Shown here piece after piece: positions 1 through 6,255 of a DNA stretch of 6,358 nucleotides. The translations under genes and the position numbers were made by a program. Numbering within the stretch: position 1 is the stretch's first letter; the number at the start of each line of letters is the position of its first letter. Source of the stretch: Candidatus Fermentibacterota bacterium (GTDB lineage: Bacteria; Fermentibacterota; Fermentibacteria; Fermentibacterales; JCC-6); assembly GCA_030607835.1 (NCBI GenBank), contig JAUWJE010000121.1, positions 1 through 6,358 of the forward strand. Direction: 5' to 3'. The notes under the pieces were generated by a model. That model was not told the origin of the DNA. It saw nothing but the letters and a program-made list of their open reading frames with translations, and did no database searches.

Positions 1-485
1 AGATCCCATTCGGTCAGGAGGAGTATATTGCCGAGAAATTCAATCTTCTGATCGATATGGGTTATTCTATTGGTAATCATACGAATATGCATACGAATTT
101 CATGACTCTTCCCCGCTCGAAATGGGATCGGGCAGTTTTGCTGCCTATGGAAAAATTCCACAGAAGGCTCGGACTGAGAACTTCCGAAATATTCGCGATG
201 GCGTATCCAGAAGGTAGATTTCCAAAGGACCAGGGCGCAGAAGAATATCTTTCACACTTTCAGTTTCAGAATGTACAGGCAGTGAGGATGGGTTTTCTAG
301 CCAACGGAAGTGTCAGTTCCATGGCTCGCCTTCTTGATTCACAGGATGGAATATTCCGGATAAGCAGGCTTGATATGAGCCAGTACAGCGTCCATCGTCT
401 ACTCGGCTGGAGAAATCTCATGACCATGGGACCAAGAGAATACCTTCACGACCCGCTCCCCTCCCGCCTGAGTCATTCCTTGTAG
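1..485 (+). CDS. Polysaccharide deacetylase (CE4/NodB-like), C-terminal part; 5' end outside the window
   Basis: The frame is open from the first complete codon at position 3 to a TAG at 483-485, giving 160 residues with no start inside that fits; the ATG at 57 lies in the middle of the conserved region. The visible stretch has the CE4 motif 2 signature: the segment YSIGNHTNMH holds H26 and H30, matching the H-[ST]-x-x-H pair that binds the catalytic metal in NodB-type deacetylases. It is followed about 35 residues later by AMAYPEG (66-71), which fits motif 3 (the YPxG/RxPxG region). Motif 1 (the T-F-D-D aspartates) would lie upstream of the window. Family knowledge: these enzymes remove N- or O-acetyl groups from chitin-like polysaccharide, peptidoglycan or xylan. 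The substrate cannot be told here. The gene converges on the - strand genes and ends 1 nt before the stop of the nitroreductase-like remnant. Confidence 0.72.
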   Translation, partial: IPFGQEEYIAEKFNLLIDMGYSIGNHTNMHTNFMTLPRSKWDRAVLLPMEKFHRRLGLRTSEIFAMAYPEGRFPKDQGAEEYLSHFQFQNVQAVRMGFLANGSVSSMARLLDSQDGIFRISRLDMSQYSVHRLLGWRNLMTMGPREYLHDPLPSRLSHSL

Positions 486-486
486 T

Positions 487-681
487 TCACTGCAATTTGA
501 CCATGTAATCCCTTGGGGGAGCTTTCCATAAGGGAATCATTTCAGGATACCCCATACACAGAACTGCTGTTAATTTTGTTCCCTTTGTATCGCTGGAATG
601 CCATGAGGGTATCAATGGATAGAGTTTTTCAGCTATACCGTTCCATAATGTGCCTAAGCCAAGCGTAACAGCGTTGTGCAT
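487..681 (-). pseudogene. Nitroreductase-family C-terminal remnant (64 codons)
   Basis: This short - strand frame runs from ATG at 681 to TGA at 487-489. Two parts resemble the end of nitroreductase-fold flavoproteins: an N-terminal LGLGTLWNG (residues 8-16), like the family's GLGTxWxG segment, and AVLCMGYPE (39-47) followed by a basic-proline stretch, like the terminal 'GYP' strand and tail of the 4Fe-4S-associated nitroreductases. Nitroreductases are normally about 170-270 residues, so the FMN-binding N-terminal half is missing. An in-frame TAA at 685-687 closes the frame just upstream, and none of the upstream 100 nt codes for the missing part. There is no clear Shine-Dalgarno sequence. 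A TATAAT-like hexamer (684-689 on the - strand) sits immediately before the ATG, which is too close to drive normal initiation there. The best reading is a decayed gene fragment; a small unrelated protein is possible. Family assignment rests on motif recognition only. Confidence 0.45.
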
Positions 682-714
682 TGATTATAACTGCCTGATT
701 TGTTAATCAACTGT

Positions 715-735
715 TTTCAAGAATGACTCTTGAAA
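715..735. repeat. Perfect 8-bp inverted repeat, 5-nt loop
   Basis: TTTCAAGA (715-722) and TCTTGAAA (728-735) are exact reverse complements around the loop ATGAC. The right arm runs directly into the GC-rich hairpin at 737. It may be a second stem of a tandem terminator for - strand transcripts or an operator-like site; nothing else in the window shares the sequence. Confidence 0.45.
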
Positions 736-736
736 C

Positions 737-768
737 ACCCCGCCCCCCTTCCGGGGAACGGGGTTTTT
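737..768 (+). terminator. Rho-independent terminator between convergent genes
   Basis: An outer stem ACCCCG (737-742) pairs with CGGGGT (759-764). Inside it CCCC (745-748) pairs with GGGG (753-756) around a TTCC loop, and a T-run follows at 764-768. The T-run is on the + strand, so it works best for the + strand transcript of the deacetylase. On the - strand the hairpin starts about 15 nt after the stop of the large gene at 783, but only a short GTTTC follows it, so it would be a weaker terminator in that direction. It may serve both. Confidence 0.68.
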
Positions 769-782
769 AACGACTCTACTAA

Positions 783-3272
783 TTAATTCCTCCTCACAAC
801 AAAGCTTCCGGTGCTTACTTCAGAGCCGATGCTGCACTGAAGAAGATATACTCCATTGGGAACAGGCATTCTATCATCCGTATAACCATCCCAGTGAAGT
901 ACACTTCCCGATTCAGCATGACCGCTCCAGATCATCCTACCGGAAACATCAAAGATCTTCACCAAAGCTTCTTCAGAATATTCCACTACAGGTATGGCGA
1001 ACATCCAGCCTTCTTCTGCAACACTGTGGGTAATCTCAACAGGTGAGGCTGTATTCAAAGATTCCCTTGTTCCGTAAACGCCGACCTCAGTCAGACCCGA
1101 AGCGCCACGTATCCTGATATAGCGGACAGTCTCTGTACTGTTCGGCGATTCAGCAGCAAACGGATAGAACTCCCTGTCAGAGCCGGCCACTTCAATTAAC
1201 AGAGATGGTTCAACTACCAGGATAGTCTCATCAGTTCGAATGGATTCATCTGCCATGGTACTTACATCAAGGTAAGTGTCCAGCATTCTTTCCGGTACAA
1301 CAGATGTTACAGTACATTCCTCACCAAGATCGATGACTACGGCATCTGCTCCATGTGATGGTGAATAGATTACCTCTGTACTTCCATCAGTCAGACAGCC
1401 GGGATTACCAACTGAGCGAACTGCATCAAGCGCTGTAGTCGGTACCGCTTCAGGCGTTCTATCATGTACCGAGGTCCTCTCAGCATGAGATGATGCTTCT
1501 GTTATTGTCATCTCAGTTCTTTCCGGAATCCTCCCGGAAACCCTCTCGACTCCAAATTCTTCGATCACGGAACAGCCAAGGGAAATAACTCCAGAAGGGC
1601 TGGTGGGAAATTTGATAATATTGCTGTAAGCGGACTTGTTAGTCCCATCAAGGGCAATTACCGCGTAAAATACCCGAGGATTCATGGGACTGGTAGAGAA
1701 GATGTCAGTATATGAATCGGTACCTGCATGAACTTTGTTAACAGGCTTGAACTGAAGGAACGATGAGAACCTTCTCAATATCTTATACGCTATCACATCC
1801 GTGGGTTCCTCCGGACTGGATGAGTAAGGATCATTCACCGATAGATCCCACTCAAGATCAACCTCACAGCCGGTTTCGGTATACGTAATCTCACCCCTGA
1901 GATTGGTGGGTGGTTCCGGTATCGTGTTGTCAGCGTAAAAGCATCCAGAATGCCAGCTGTCATGCTGGAACTGGCGCCACGGCATCTCAGCAGGGAATGA
2001 ACCCGCACCAAGATCAAGACAGTAAGCGGTAGGACTGCCGGCATCAACCAGCACTATCTCAAGATGCCCATCTCCGTCTATCTCACCGACAGCAGGACAG
2101 CCCGTCAGATAACTGCCCACGGCAATCGGGAACCCGCTGCAAGTACTGCCATCCGAGTTCAGCGCCCACAGGTTGCCCTCACTGGTGCCGAATACTACCT
2201 CAAGATCGGAGTCGGAATCTACATCAACCAGTACCAGTGAACCTGGAATCTCTCCAACATTAACCGGAAATCCAGAAAGATCTGTGTAATCTTCTCCGGA
2301 CCAGGCATATATGTTCAGATTATTACAAGGTAATACAAAGTCCAACGAACCGTCATCGTTCAAATCACCTACTGCAGCCGAGTGATATACACCTACACCA
2401 AGATATATTTCGAATTCTATGGAACCATTCGCACCATTCAGTACAAACAGTTTCCTCCTGTCAGCTGGTCCGCTAACATGATCTGTTCCAACTATGATCT
2501 CTCCGGTTCCATCCCCATCAATATCTGCAATCACTGGAGAGGCTTGAAACCATGCACTGAAACTCTTCTTCCATATTGTCGATCCAGTGGAACCATTAAG
2601 AAGGTAGACTGCGCTCTCGCCATAGAGAACATCTTTTAGATCTGATGACTTATCCCACTCGAATCCTTCAGCAGTACAGACTACTACTTCGAGATCACCA
2701 TCTCCATCAATATCGCCTACTGCGGGAGTACTTATTACTGAAGCACCCCCAGTGGAGGGTTGAAGGTTACGGGACCAGGTCTCTTCTCCACCCGTGTGCT
2801 CGAACATGAATATTGTATGTTCATGTATCGTAACTTCAGGCGCCAAGTGCCTAGTGTAGAGCAGTTCTAAATGCCCGTCATTATCAAGATCTCCTAATAC
2901 AGGAGAACTCTGTCCGGGATACTCACCTGTCAACAAGCTGTCTTCAGGATCTCCAGGATATACTGGCCATCCGAGTATGTTGGAACCATCATTCACCTTT
3001 TCTGCGCCGCAACCAGGTGTAAGAAACGCAATGAGATCAAGAGCATCATCTTCATCAAGATCCGCCAGTGCGGGAGAGCTCTTGAACATCATGCCGTAAC
3101 AGTCCCAGTCGGAAATGACCTCTGGCCAGACACCTGGGATATGGGAATTACCATCATCCCCGAGAATATACACGTTGCCATCGTCACATATCAGTGAAAC
3201 TTCAAGGTCTCCATCTCCATCAAGATCACCAAGTACAGGTGATCCATAGACATTGGCACTGAGTGTTACCGG
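783..3272 (-). CDS. C-terminal segment of the broken peptidase: FG-GAP propeller, FN3, discoidin-like domain, sorting module
   Basis: The frame is open from just after the TGA at 3273-3275 to TAA at 783-785, 829 residues. A GTG at 3173 could be called as a start but has no Shine-Dalgarno and would cut off the first FG-GAP repeat (SPVLGDLDGDGDLEV, 3243-3199), so it is probably false. Counting from that GTG, FG-GAP/VCBS calcium-binding motifs of the DxDxDG type recur at about residues 33, 90, 149, 212, 266, 312 and 359; with the one upstream this makes eight. A W-x-x-F-x-H-D-x-x-H-S-G motif closes the propeller near 399-410. FN3 covers about 420-522, a Thr/Glu/Ser-rich linker 525-590, a discoidin-like beta domain 590-702 (VVIDLGEECTV, then YIRIRG), and the end 710-796 fits the FlgD Ig-like/T9SS type A module (VKIFDVSGRMIW, WDGYTDD, VPNGVYLLQ). 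The segment is probably an adhesive or sorting tail that is exported and anchored or secreted. Confidence 0.78.
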   Translation of the reverse strand, partial: PVTLSANVYGSPVLGDLDGDGDLEVSLICDDGNVYILGDDGNSHIPGVWPEVISDWDCYGMMFKSSPALADLDEDDALDLIAFLTPGCGAEKVNDGSNILGWPVYPGDPEDSLLTGEYPGQSSPVLGDLDNDGHLELLYTRHLAPEVTIHEHTIFMFEHTGGEETWSRNLQPSTGGASVISTPAVGDIDGDGDLEVVVCTAEGFEWDKSSDLKDVLYGESAVYLLNGSTGSTIWKKSFSAWFQASPVIADIDGDGTGEIIVGTDHVSGPADRRKLFVLNGANGSIEFEIYLGVGVYHSAAVGDLNDDGSLDFVLPCNNLNIYAWSGEDYTDLSGFPVNVGEIPGSLVLVDVDSDSDLEVVFGTSEGNLWALNSDGSTCSGFPIAVGSYLTGCPAVGEIDGDGHLEIVLVDAGSPTAYCLDLGAGSFPAEMPWRQFQHDSWHSGCFYADNTIPEPPTNLRGEITYTETGCEVDLEWDLSVNDPYSSSPEEPTDVIAYKILRRFSSFLQFKPVNKVHAGTDSYTDIFSTSPMNPRVFYAVIALDGTNKSAYSNIIKFPTSPSGVISLGCSVIEEFGVERVSGRIPERTEMTITEASSHAERTSVHDRTPEAVPTTALDAVRSVGNPGCLTDGSTEVIYSPSHGADAVVIDLGEECTVTSVVPERMLDTYLDVSTMADESIRTDETILVVEPSLLIEVAGSDREFYPFAAESPNSTETVRYIRIRGASGLTEVGVYGTRESLNTASPVEITHSVAEEGWMFAIPVVEYSEEALVKIFDVSGRMIWSGHAESGSVLHWDGYTDDRMPVPNGVYLLQCSIGSEVSTGSFVVRRN

Positions 3273-3275
3273 TCA
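3273..3275 (-). other. In-frame TGA replacing a probable Trp codon
   Basis: On the - strand the codons read GGC TGA CCG, between GVQPG and PVTLSANVYG. In FG-GAP proteins this position is very often 'PGWPV', and two other blades in the same protein show GWPV and GFPV. A single G-to-A change (TGG to TGA) explains it. The base after TGA is C, a context known to be relatively leaky for UGA. Confidence 0.75.
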
Positions 3276-3761
3276 GCCGGGTTGAACTCCCATAACCGAA
3301 AAACTGTGATGGGTGTCGTTGTAACGACCATCAGAAGAAGTAGAGACAGATGGATCAGTCAGACCATTCGTATCAGTATCTTCTGCCTGGATACTGAGTG
3401 TCATTCTCCCGGAAGTACAACCGGTAAGATCATCAAAAACACCATGCCAGGTGTCTTTGTACTCCGGCTCCTCAGGACAGTTCGTCCAGCTCCAGTCCAA
3501 GCCCGCATCAGATGCTGTGATATCGTTGTATGGTGAAGAAACTCCCGCTCTAACGATGACAGAAGTCGTATCCATAGGCTCGGAAAATACCACAGTCACA
3601 TCCAGCTGTTGATCGGGAATCACTCCACCATCAACTGGATTGTTTAGGACCGGAGTCAGTCCATCGGCTGTCCAGTAAGCCTCCCAGATCGTCCTGCCTT
3701 CGCAGGATATGATTACTTCCTCAACTACAGGGAAAAGTTGTGGAGCTCGATATCGATGCTC
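3273..3761 (-). CDS. Middle segment of the broken peptidase: Ig-like (Big_5/SbsA) domain
   Basis: This frame is open from after a stop at 3762-3764 to the TGA at 3273-3275. Real coding probably begins near 3735, where the upstream frame ends. The first recognisable residues, VVEEVIISCEG, fit as the continuation of the upstream segment. The stretch around 3665-3560 (LNNPVDGG, then VTVVFSEPMDTTSV) matches the SbsA/Big_5 Ig-like pattern of bacterial surface proteins, in which a 'P-x-D-G' turn is followed by a 'V-x-F-S-E-P-M-D' strand. A GTG at 3623 is the only start-like codon but lies inside this domain and has no properly spaced Shine-Dalgarno, so the segment is not an independent gene. It ends with SFSVMGVQPG, and the next frame resumes in phase with PVTLSANVYGSPVLGD, so the two read as one protein interrupted at one codon. 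Confidence 0.72.
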   Translation of the reverse strand, partial: EHRYRAPQLFPVVEEVIISCEGRTIWEAYWTADGLTPVLNNPVDGGVIPDQQLDVTVVFSEPMDTTSVIVRAGVSSPYNDITASDAGLDWSWTNCPEEPEYKDTWHGVFDDLTGCTSGRMTLSIQAEDTDTNGLTDPSVSTSSDGRYNDTHHSFSVMGVQPG

Positions 3762-4912
3762 TCAGGATACGTGTAATCCTCATCGAAGGAGTAATAGGTA
3801 ACATCAAGTCTATGAGGTCCATCTGGATACTTCGCCAAGATAGGATTATCAGTATCAGCTGATCCTTCGCGATCAGAATCCGTATTCCAATGTGTTTCGT
3901 CAATGTTATTAATGCCATCCCAATCATCTGCATCTATGCAGTTGCTGAGACAACATAAAAGCGCATTATATTCATACATATCAAACATTGAATGTCTGAA
4001 ATACAACATTTGAGCTCGGGAGTCAGGGTCACCGCTGAGCCAGCAATCAAAATCAACAACATATTTACTGTCAAGTATTTGATCACCGCTGGGAAACTCT
4101 CGGACAACATCCCACTTGATTTTCTGTGGAGCAAGACTATTTCTGCCTACACCTTCTCCACCCGGCATCCCATCCCCGCGCAATGCTATGCCGAAAAAGA
4201 AATCCACATTTCCCGAAAGATCTGATGGATCTATCATTGAGTCGAATGCGGCGCTTACAGTGAGATCATCCCAATCAGTGTACCATATTTGAGGAAGAAA
4301 AAAGAACTCAAAAGGAGGATCGTGGTTCTCCGGATTGAATTCCCATTCATAACCCTCCTCAAACAAAGGAGCTTTATCGAGATATTGCAGGGGATTACCC
4401 TCAGCCATATGGTTGCTGTCCCAGTTATTCCACATGAAATGCACATGAGGAACACTGACACTATCATGCATGTAGCCGATCAATTCTCCTTCTGCAACAT
4501 ATTCTTCCTCAGAGAAACTGGGTTGTGTAAGATGTCCATACGACCAGCCGTTTTCAACGGCACCGCCCAGTTCATCGCAGATTATTACGATCCATTGAGT
4601 TTCATCTTGAGTGCCTGGAATCGGAACCTCATCTACTTTTGTTGCATAACCGTCATCCACGCAGCGAACTTCGTTGCAGTCTGGTTCTCCTGTGGTCGCA
4701 TCTATATCTATTCCTGCATGGAACACCGAAGCCTCCCAGATACCATTAAGGTCTCCATATGAATTAAAAAGAGTATGGGATACATTCATTCCTGAAAGAG
4801 CAAAGGCTACAGGCCAGGGAGTGTCTGGATCTGGATCATTGCATATGCCTGTATTTGAAAACGCAACAATAATCGCGAGAATTATCAGCAGGTTTGATTC
4901 ATACCTTTTCAT
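3725..4912 (-). CDS. N-terminal segment of the broken peptidase: signal peptide and M23 (LytM-type) metallopeptidase domain
   Basis: Translation starts at ATG 4912 (AGGGAGGG 6 nt upstream) and stops after 395 residues at TAG 3725-3727, which is a frameshift product. Residues 1-24 form a Sec signal peptide (MKRY, hydrophobic 8-18, then SNTGIC). No good lipobox is seen. The M23 domain spans about 60-180. HAGID places zinc ligands at H65 and D69, WSYGHL gives H127, and PHVHF gives H156 and H158, so the full ligand and catalytic set (HxxxD and HxH) is present. Family knowledge: such enzymes are zinc endopeptidases that cut peptidoglycan cross-bridges or peptides. Residues 200-320 are an unassigned beta-rich region. 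Residues 326-355 (DADDWDGINNIDE, then NTDSD, ADTD) look like a thrombospondin type 3 calcium repeat. The catalytic domain is intact despite the frameshift downstream, so an enzyme could still be made from this segment alone. Confidence 0.82.
   Translation of the reverse strand: MKRYESNLLIILAIIVAFSNTGICNDPDPDTPWPVAFALSGMNVSHTLFNSYGDLNGIWEASVFHAGIDIDATTGEPDCNEVRCVDDGYATKVDEVPIPGTQDETQWIVIICDELGGAVENGWSYGHLTQPSFSEEEYVAEGELIGYMHDSVSVPHVHFMWNNWDSNHMAEGNPLQYLDKAPLFEEGYEWEFNPENHDPPFEFFFLPQIWYTDWDDLTVSAAFDSMIDPSDLSGNVDFFFGIALRGDGMPGGEGVGRNSLAPQKIKWDVVREFPSGDQILDSKYVVDFDCWLSGDPDSRAQMLYFRHSMFDMYEYNALLCCLSNCIDADDWDGINNIDETHWNTDSDREGSADTDNPILAKYPDGPHRLDVTYYSFDEDYTYPESIDIELHNFSL
3733..3736 (-). other. Frameshift site in a T4 run (likely 1-nt deletion)
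   Basis: The - strand sequence AACTTTTCCCTGTAG ends the upstream frame at TAG 3725-3727. Adding one T gives N-F-F-P-V and continues straight into VEEVIISCEG. No X-XXY-YYZ slippery heptamer is in register, so programmed -1 frameshifting is not supported. Confidence 0.7.
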
Positions 4913-4918
4913 TCTGAT

Positions 4919-4926
4919 CCCTCCCT
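4919..4926 (-). promoter_or_regulatory. Ribosome binding site for the peptidase gene (AGGGAGGG)
   Basis: The - strand reads AGGGAGGG, then ATCAGA, then ATG at 4912: a strong Shine-Dalgarno with 6 nt spacing. It lies within the last codons of the upstream gene and fixes the ATG at 4912 as the start, overlapping that gene's TGA as ATGA. Confidence 0.8.
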
Positions 4927-6120
4927 GCTGATCTGCCTGATAACAGTTGGAAGGCTAGTGTTACTTATTCTGAAATCATCCTTACGGGTAAGGAGGAAAT
5001 ATCCGTTGGGGGATACTACCGTTTCTTCGTGATACCGACCTTCAGCAGTGTCACTGTATACAAGCTTATTATCCAGATATACTTCAAGCTCATAGTAATA
5101 ATCCGGACGATCACCGTGCCTGGTTGTTGAGGCTATACATTCCGCATTGCTTGAGCAATGAATTCTTACATTGTCATTTATTCCGACAAATTTGTTACTG
5201 CTTACCCATACTGTTTCAAATGTATCAAGTTCAATAACCAATCCGGTAGAGAAGCCGCCGGTGCAAAGATAGTCTCCATCAGGGTTATAATTGAAAGATG
5301 TCCTTCCGCGACCGCCCTCGCTCATACTTAAAAGTCTTGTCGCATAATCATTTTCACAGTCAAACAAGAACAACTCCCCTGTAGATAGCTTATCACAGAT
5401 AAATCTGCCTGTCGAAGATATCTTCCCTCTTTCACCAGAACTGAATATCACCGGCGGAGAGACTCTATGTATAAGATTGCCGTCTGGATCGAAAACATAG
5501 ACATCTCCCATCACATCTGTTCTCTCGTGAGTACGTATATCAAACATGCCATCTGGTGTGACACACTGAAATGCCACCACTTCACCATTGCTGCTGACCA
5601 TGGCTTCGTAGTCGCCATTTCTATCGAAAGGAACCTCTTTGAAGCTTCCATCTGGATACATGAGACATGCAATGGACTCTCCAGGATGATCCAGAGTTCT
5701 GCCACCACTGACTACAGCAGCAATACTGGCATCGCGAGAAAGTGAAACAAACCGATCTACCTCAGCAAGATCTCCGACTCTATTACCGTATAGATCCATA
5801 ATGTAACCGGGGTCGCCAAAAGCCCCAGTTGGACGGTATTCATCCCGCACATCAGTAGAGCCCAGGGGATTAACCATCATATGCTCGCGCCAGTAATCCT
5901 CCCCGGGCGTAATGAAATCTGCTTCAACGTAAAGAGGACTACCTTCCTCATTATAGAAAAGGTGAAGATCCTGAGCTATTGCTGATCTCATTCTGCAGTC
6001 CAGCCAGTACCTGTCTTCTTCCGGAATACTCTCATCATTCAGTATTTCCTCAAGCCATGGCATGGGATAACCGTCTGTAAGTGATGCTTCAAGTTCTTCT
6101 ACGGTTTCTGCACTTAATAT

Positions 6121-6123
6121 CTA
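6121..6123 (-). other. In-frame TAG between signal peptide region and mature propeller protein
   Basis: The frame reads SDIELV, TAG, ILSAETVEEL. The helix-forming, Glu/Leu-rich character is the same on both sides, so the stop interrupts a single segment. Single-base changes from CAG (Gln), AAG (Lys), GAG (Glu) or TGG (Trp) could produce it. Confidence 0.7.
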
Positions 6124-6255
6124 TACTAATTCTATATCAGAAGCTGCTTCAGTTTCCTGTGCTCTTTCAGCAAGCGATTCAATAACATCAAAAACACCTG
6201 ATGCTGTTACCTGTGTTACCGCAATGACCATGAGCATCATCAATATGTATTTCAT

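Larger units (their letters stand above)
783..4912 (-). pseudogene. Secreted multidomain M23 metallopeptidase with FG-GAP, FN3, discoidin-like and FlgD-type modules, broken by a frameshift and an in-frame TGA
   Basis: This is the whole gene. It starts at ATG 4912 and ends at TAA 783-785, and would encode about 1376 residues if one missing base were restored and the internal TGA were read as an amino acid. Domain order: signal peptide, M23 peptidase, a beta-rich region, a TSP3-like calcium repeat, an SbsA-like Ig domain, about eight FG-GAP/VCBS repeats, FN3, a discoidin-like domain and a C-terminal FlgD/T9SS-like module. The three open segments abut at their disrupted ends: the -1 frameshift near 3733-3736 continues directly into the next frame, and the TGA at 3273-3275 sits in the same frame as both its flanks. 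They clearly derive from one coding sequence. The ATG overlaps the stop of the upstream propeller gene (ATGA), suggesting translational coupling. The expected role, from family knowledge, is peptidoglycan or surface-protein hydrolysis outside the cell. It may be non-functional as written. Confidence 0.8.
4909..6255 (-). pseudogene. Secreted WD40-like beta-propeller protein with in-frame TAG at codon 45
   Basis: The reading frame begins at ATG 6255, has an AGGA Shine-Dalgarno 8 nt upstream, and codes for a signal peptide (MKYILMMLMVIAVTQVTASG). It hits TAG at 6121-6123 (codon 45), then continues in the same frame to TGA at 4909-4911, 448 residues in all counting the stop position. The ATG at 6063 (residue 65) gives a 384-residue product but has no Shine-Dalgarno and lies inside continuous protein-like sequence, so it is probably not a true start. 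Residues 65-150 are an N-terminal region with no known domain (PWLEEILNDESIPEED, DPGYIMDLYGNRVGD). From about 160, repeated strand pairs of the type 'SLSRDASIAAVVSGG', 'VSSNGEVVAFQC', 'ISSTGRFICDKL', 'YNPDGDYLCTGG' and 'VVSPNGYFLLTRK' mark propeller blades with S/P-x-x-G turns, as in WD40-like (PD40/TolB-type) repeats. The function is not recognised. It is exported and probably binds a partner or ligand. Its stop overlaps the peptidase start, so the two genes were probably co-translated. Confidence 0.72.

Noticed and set aside
684..710. Promoter (TATAAT with TTGATT upstream) for the nitroreductase-like piece
   Set aside because: The spacer is only 15 nt and the -10 box sits against the ATG, so transcription would begin inside the frame. 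In AT-rich sequence this can arise by chance.
3171..3173. GTG at 3173 as the start of an independent FG-GAP protein
   Set aside because: No Shine-Dalgarno precedes it and a complete FG-GAP repeat is encoded just upstream in the same frame, in phase with the preceding segment. The open frame is a continuation after a premature TGA.
2060..3240. Repeated 'tccatctccatcaa-gatc' DNA tracts as a repeat array
   Set aside because: They are the codons of the DGDGD-type calcium motifs in successive FG-GAP blades, spaced irregularly, and not a CRISPR or satellite repeat.
3621..3623. GTG at 3623 as the start of a separate 116-residue gene
   Set aside because: It lies inside an Ig-like domain whose first strand is encoded upstream, has no well-spaced ribosome binding site, and the frame joins both neighbours.
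3725..3745. Programmed -1 ribosomal frameshifting
   Set aside because: The frame would need -1, but the codons AAC TTT TCC CTG contain no in-register X-XXY-YYZ heptamer and I see no clear downstream stem. A lost T is simpler.
4289..4762. 157-codon open frame on the + strand across the peptidase domain
   Set aside because: It is antisense to the well-supported M23 domain, has no ribosome binding site and no recognisable motif; likewise the other + strand frames at 2382-2639, 3282-3536, 3992-4225, 4674-4931 and 5467-5745.
6061..6063. ATG at 6063 as the real start of the propeller gene
   Set aside because: There is no Shine-Dalgarno and no signal peptide from here, while the same frame upstream has both, interrupted by one TAG.
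3273..6123. Genome-wide reassignment of TGA to Trp or TAG to an amino acid
   Set aside because: TGA ends the propeller gene exactly at the next gene's start and TAG ends the deacetylase, so both codons act as normal stops in this window.
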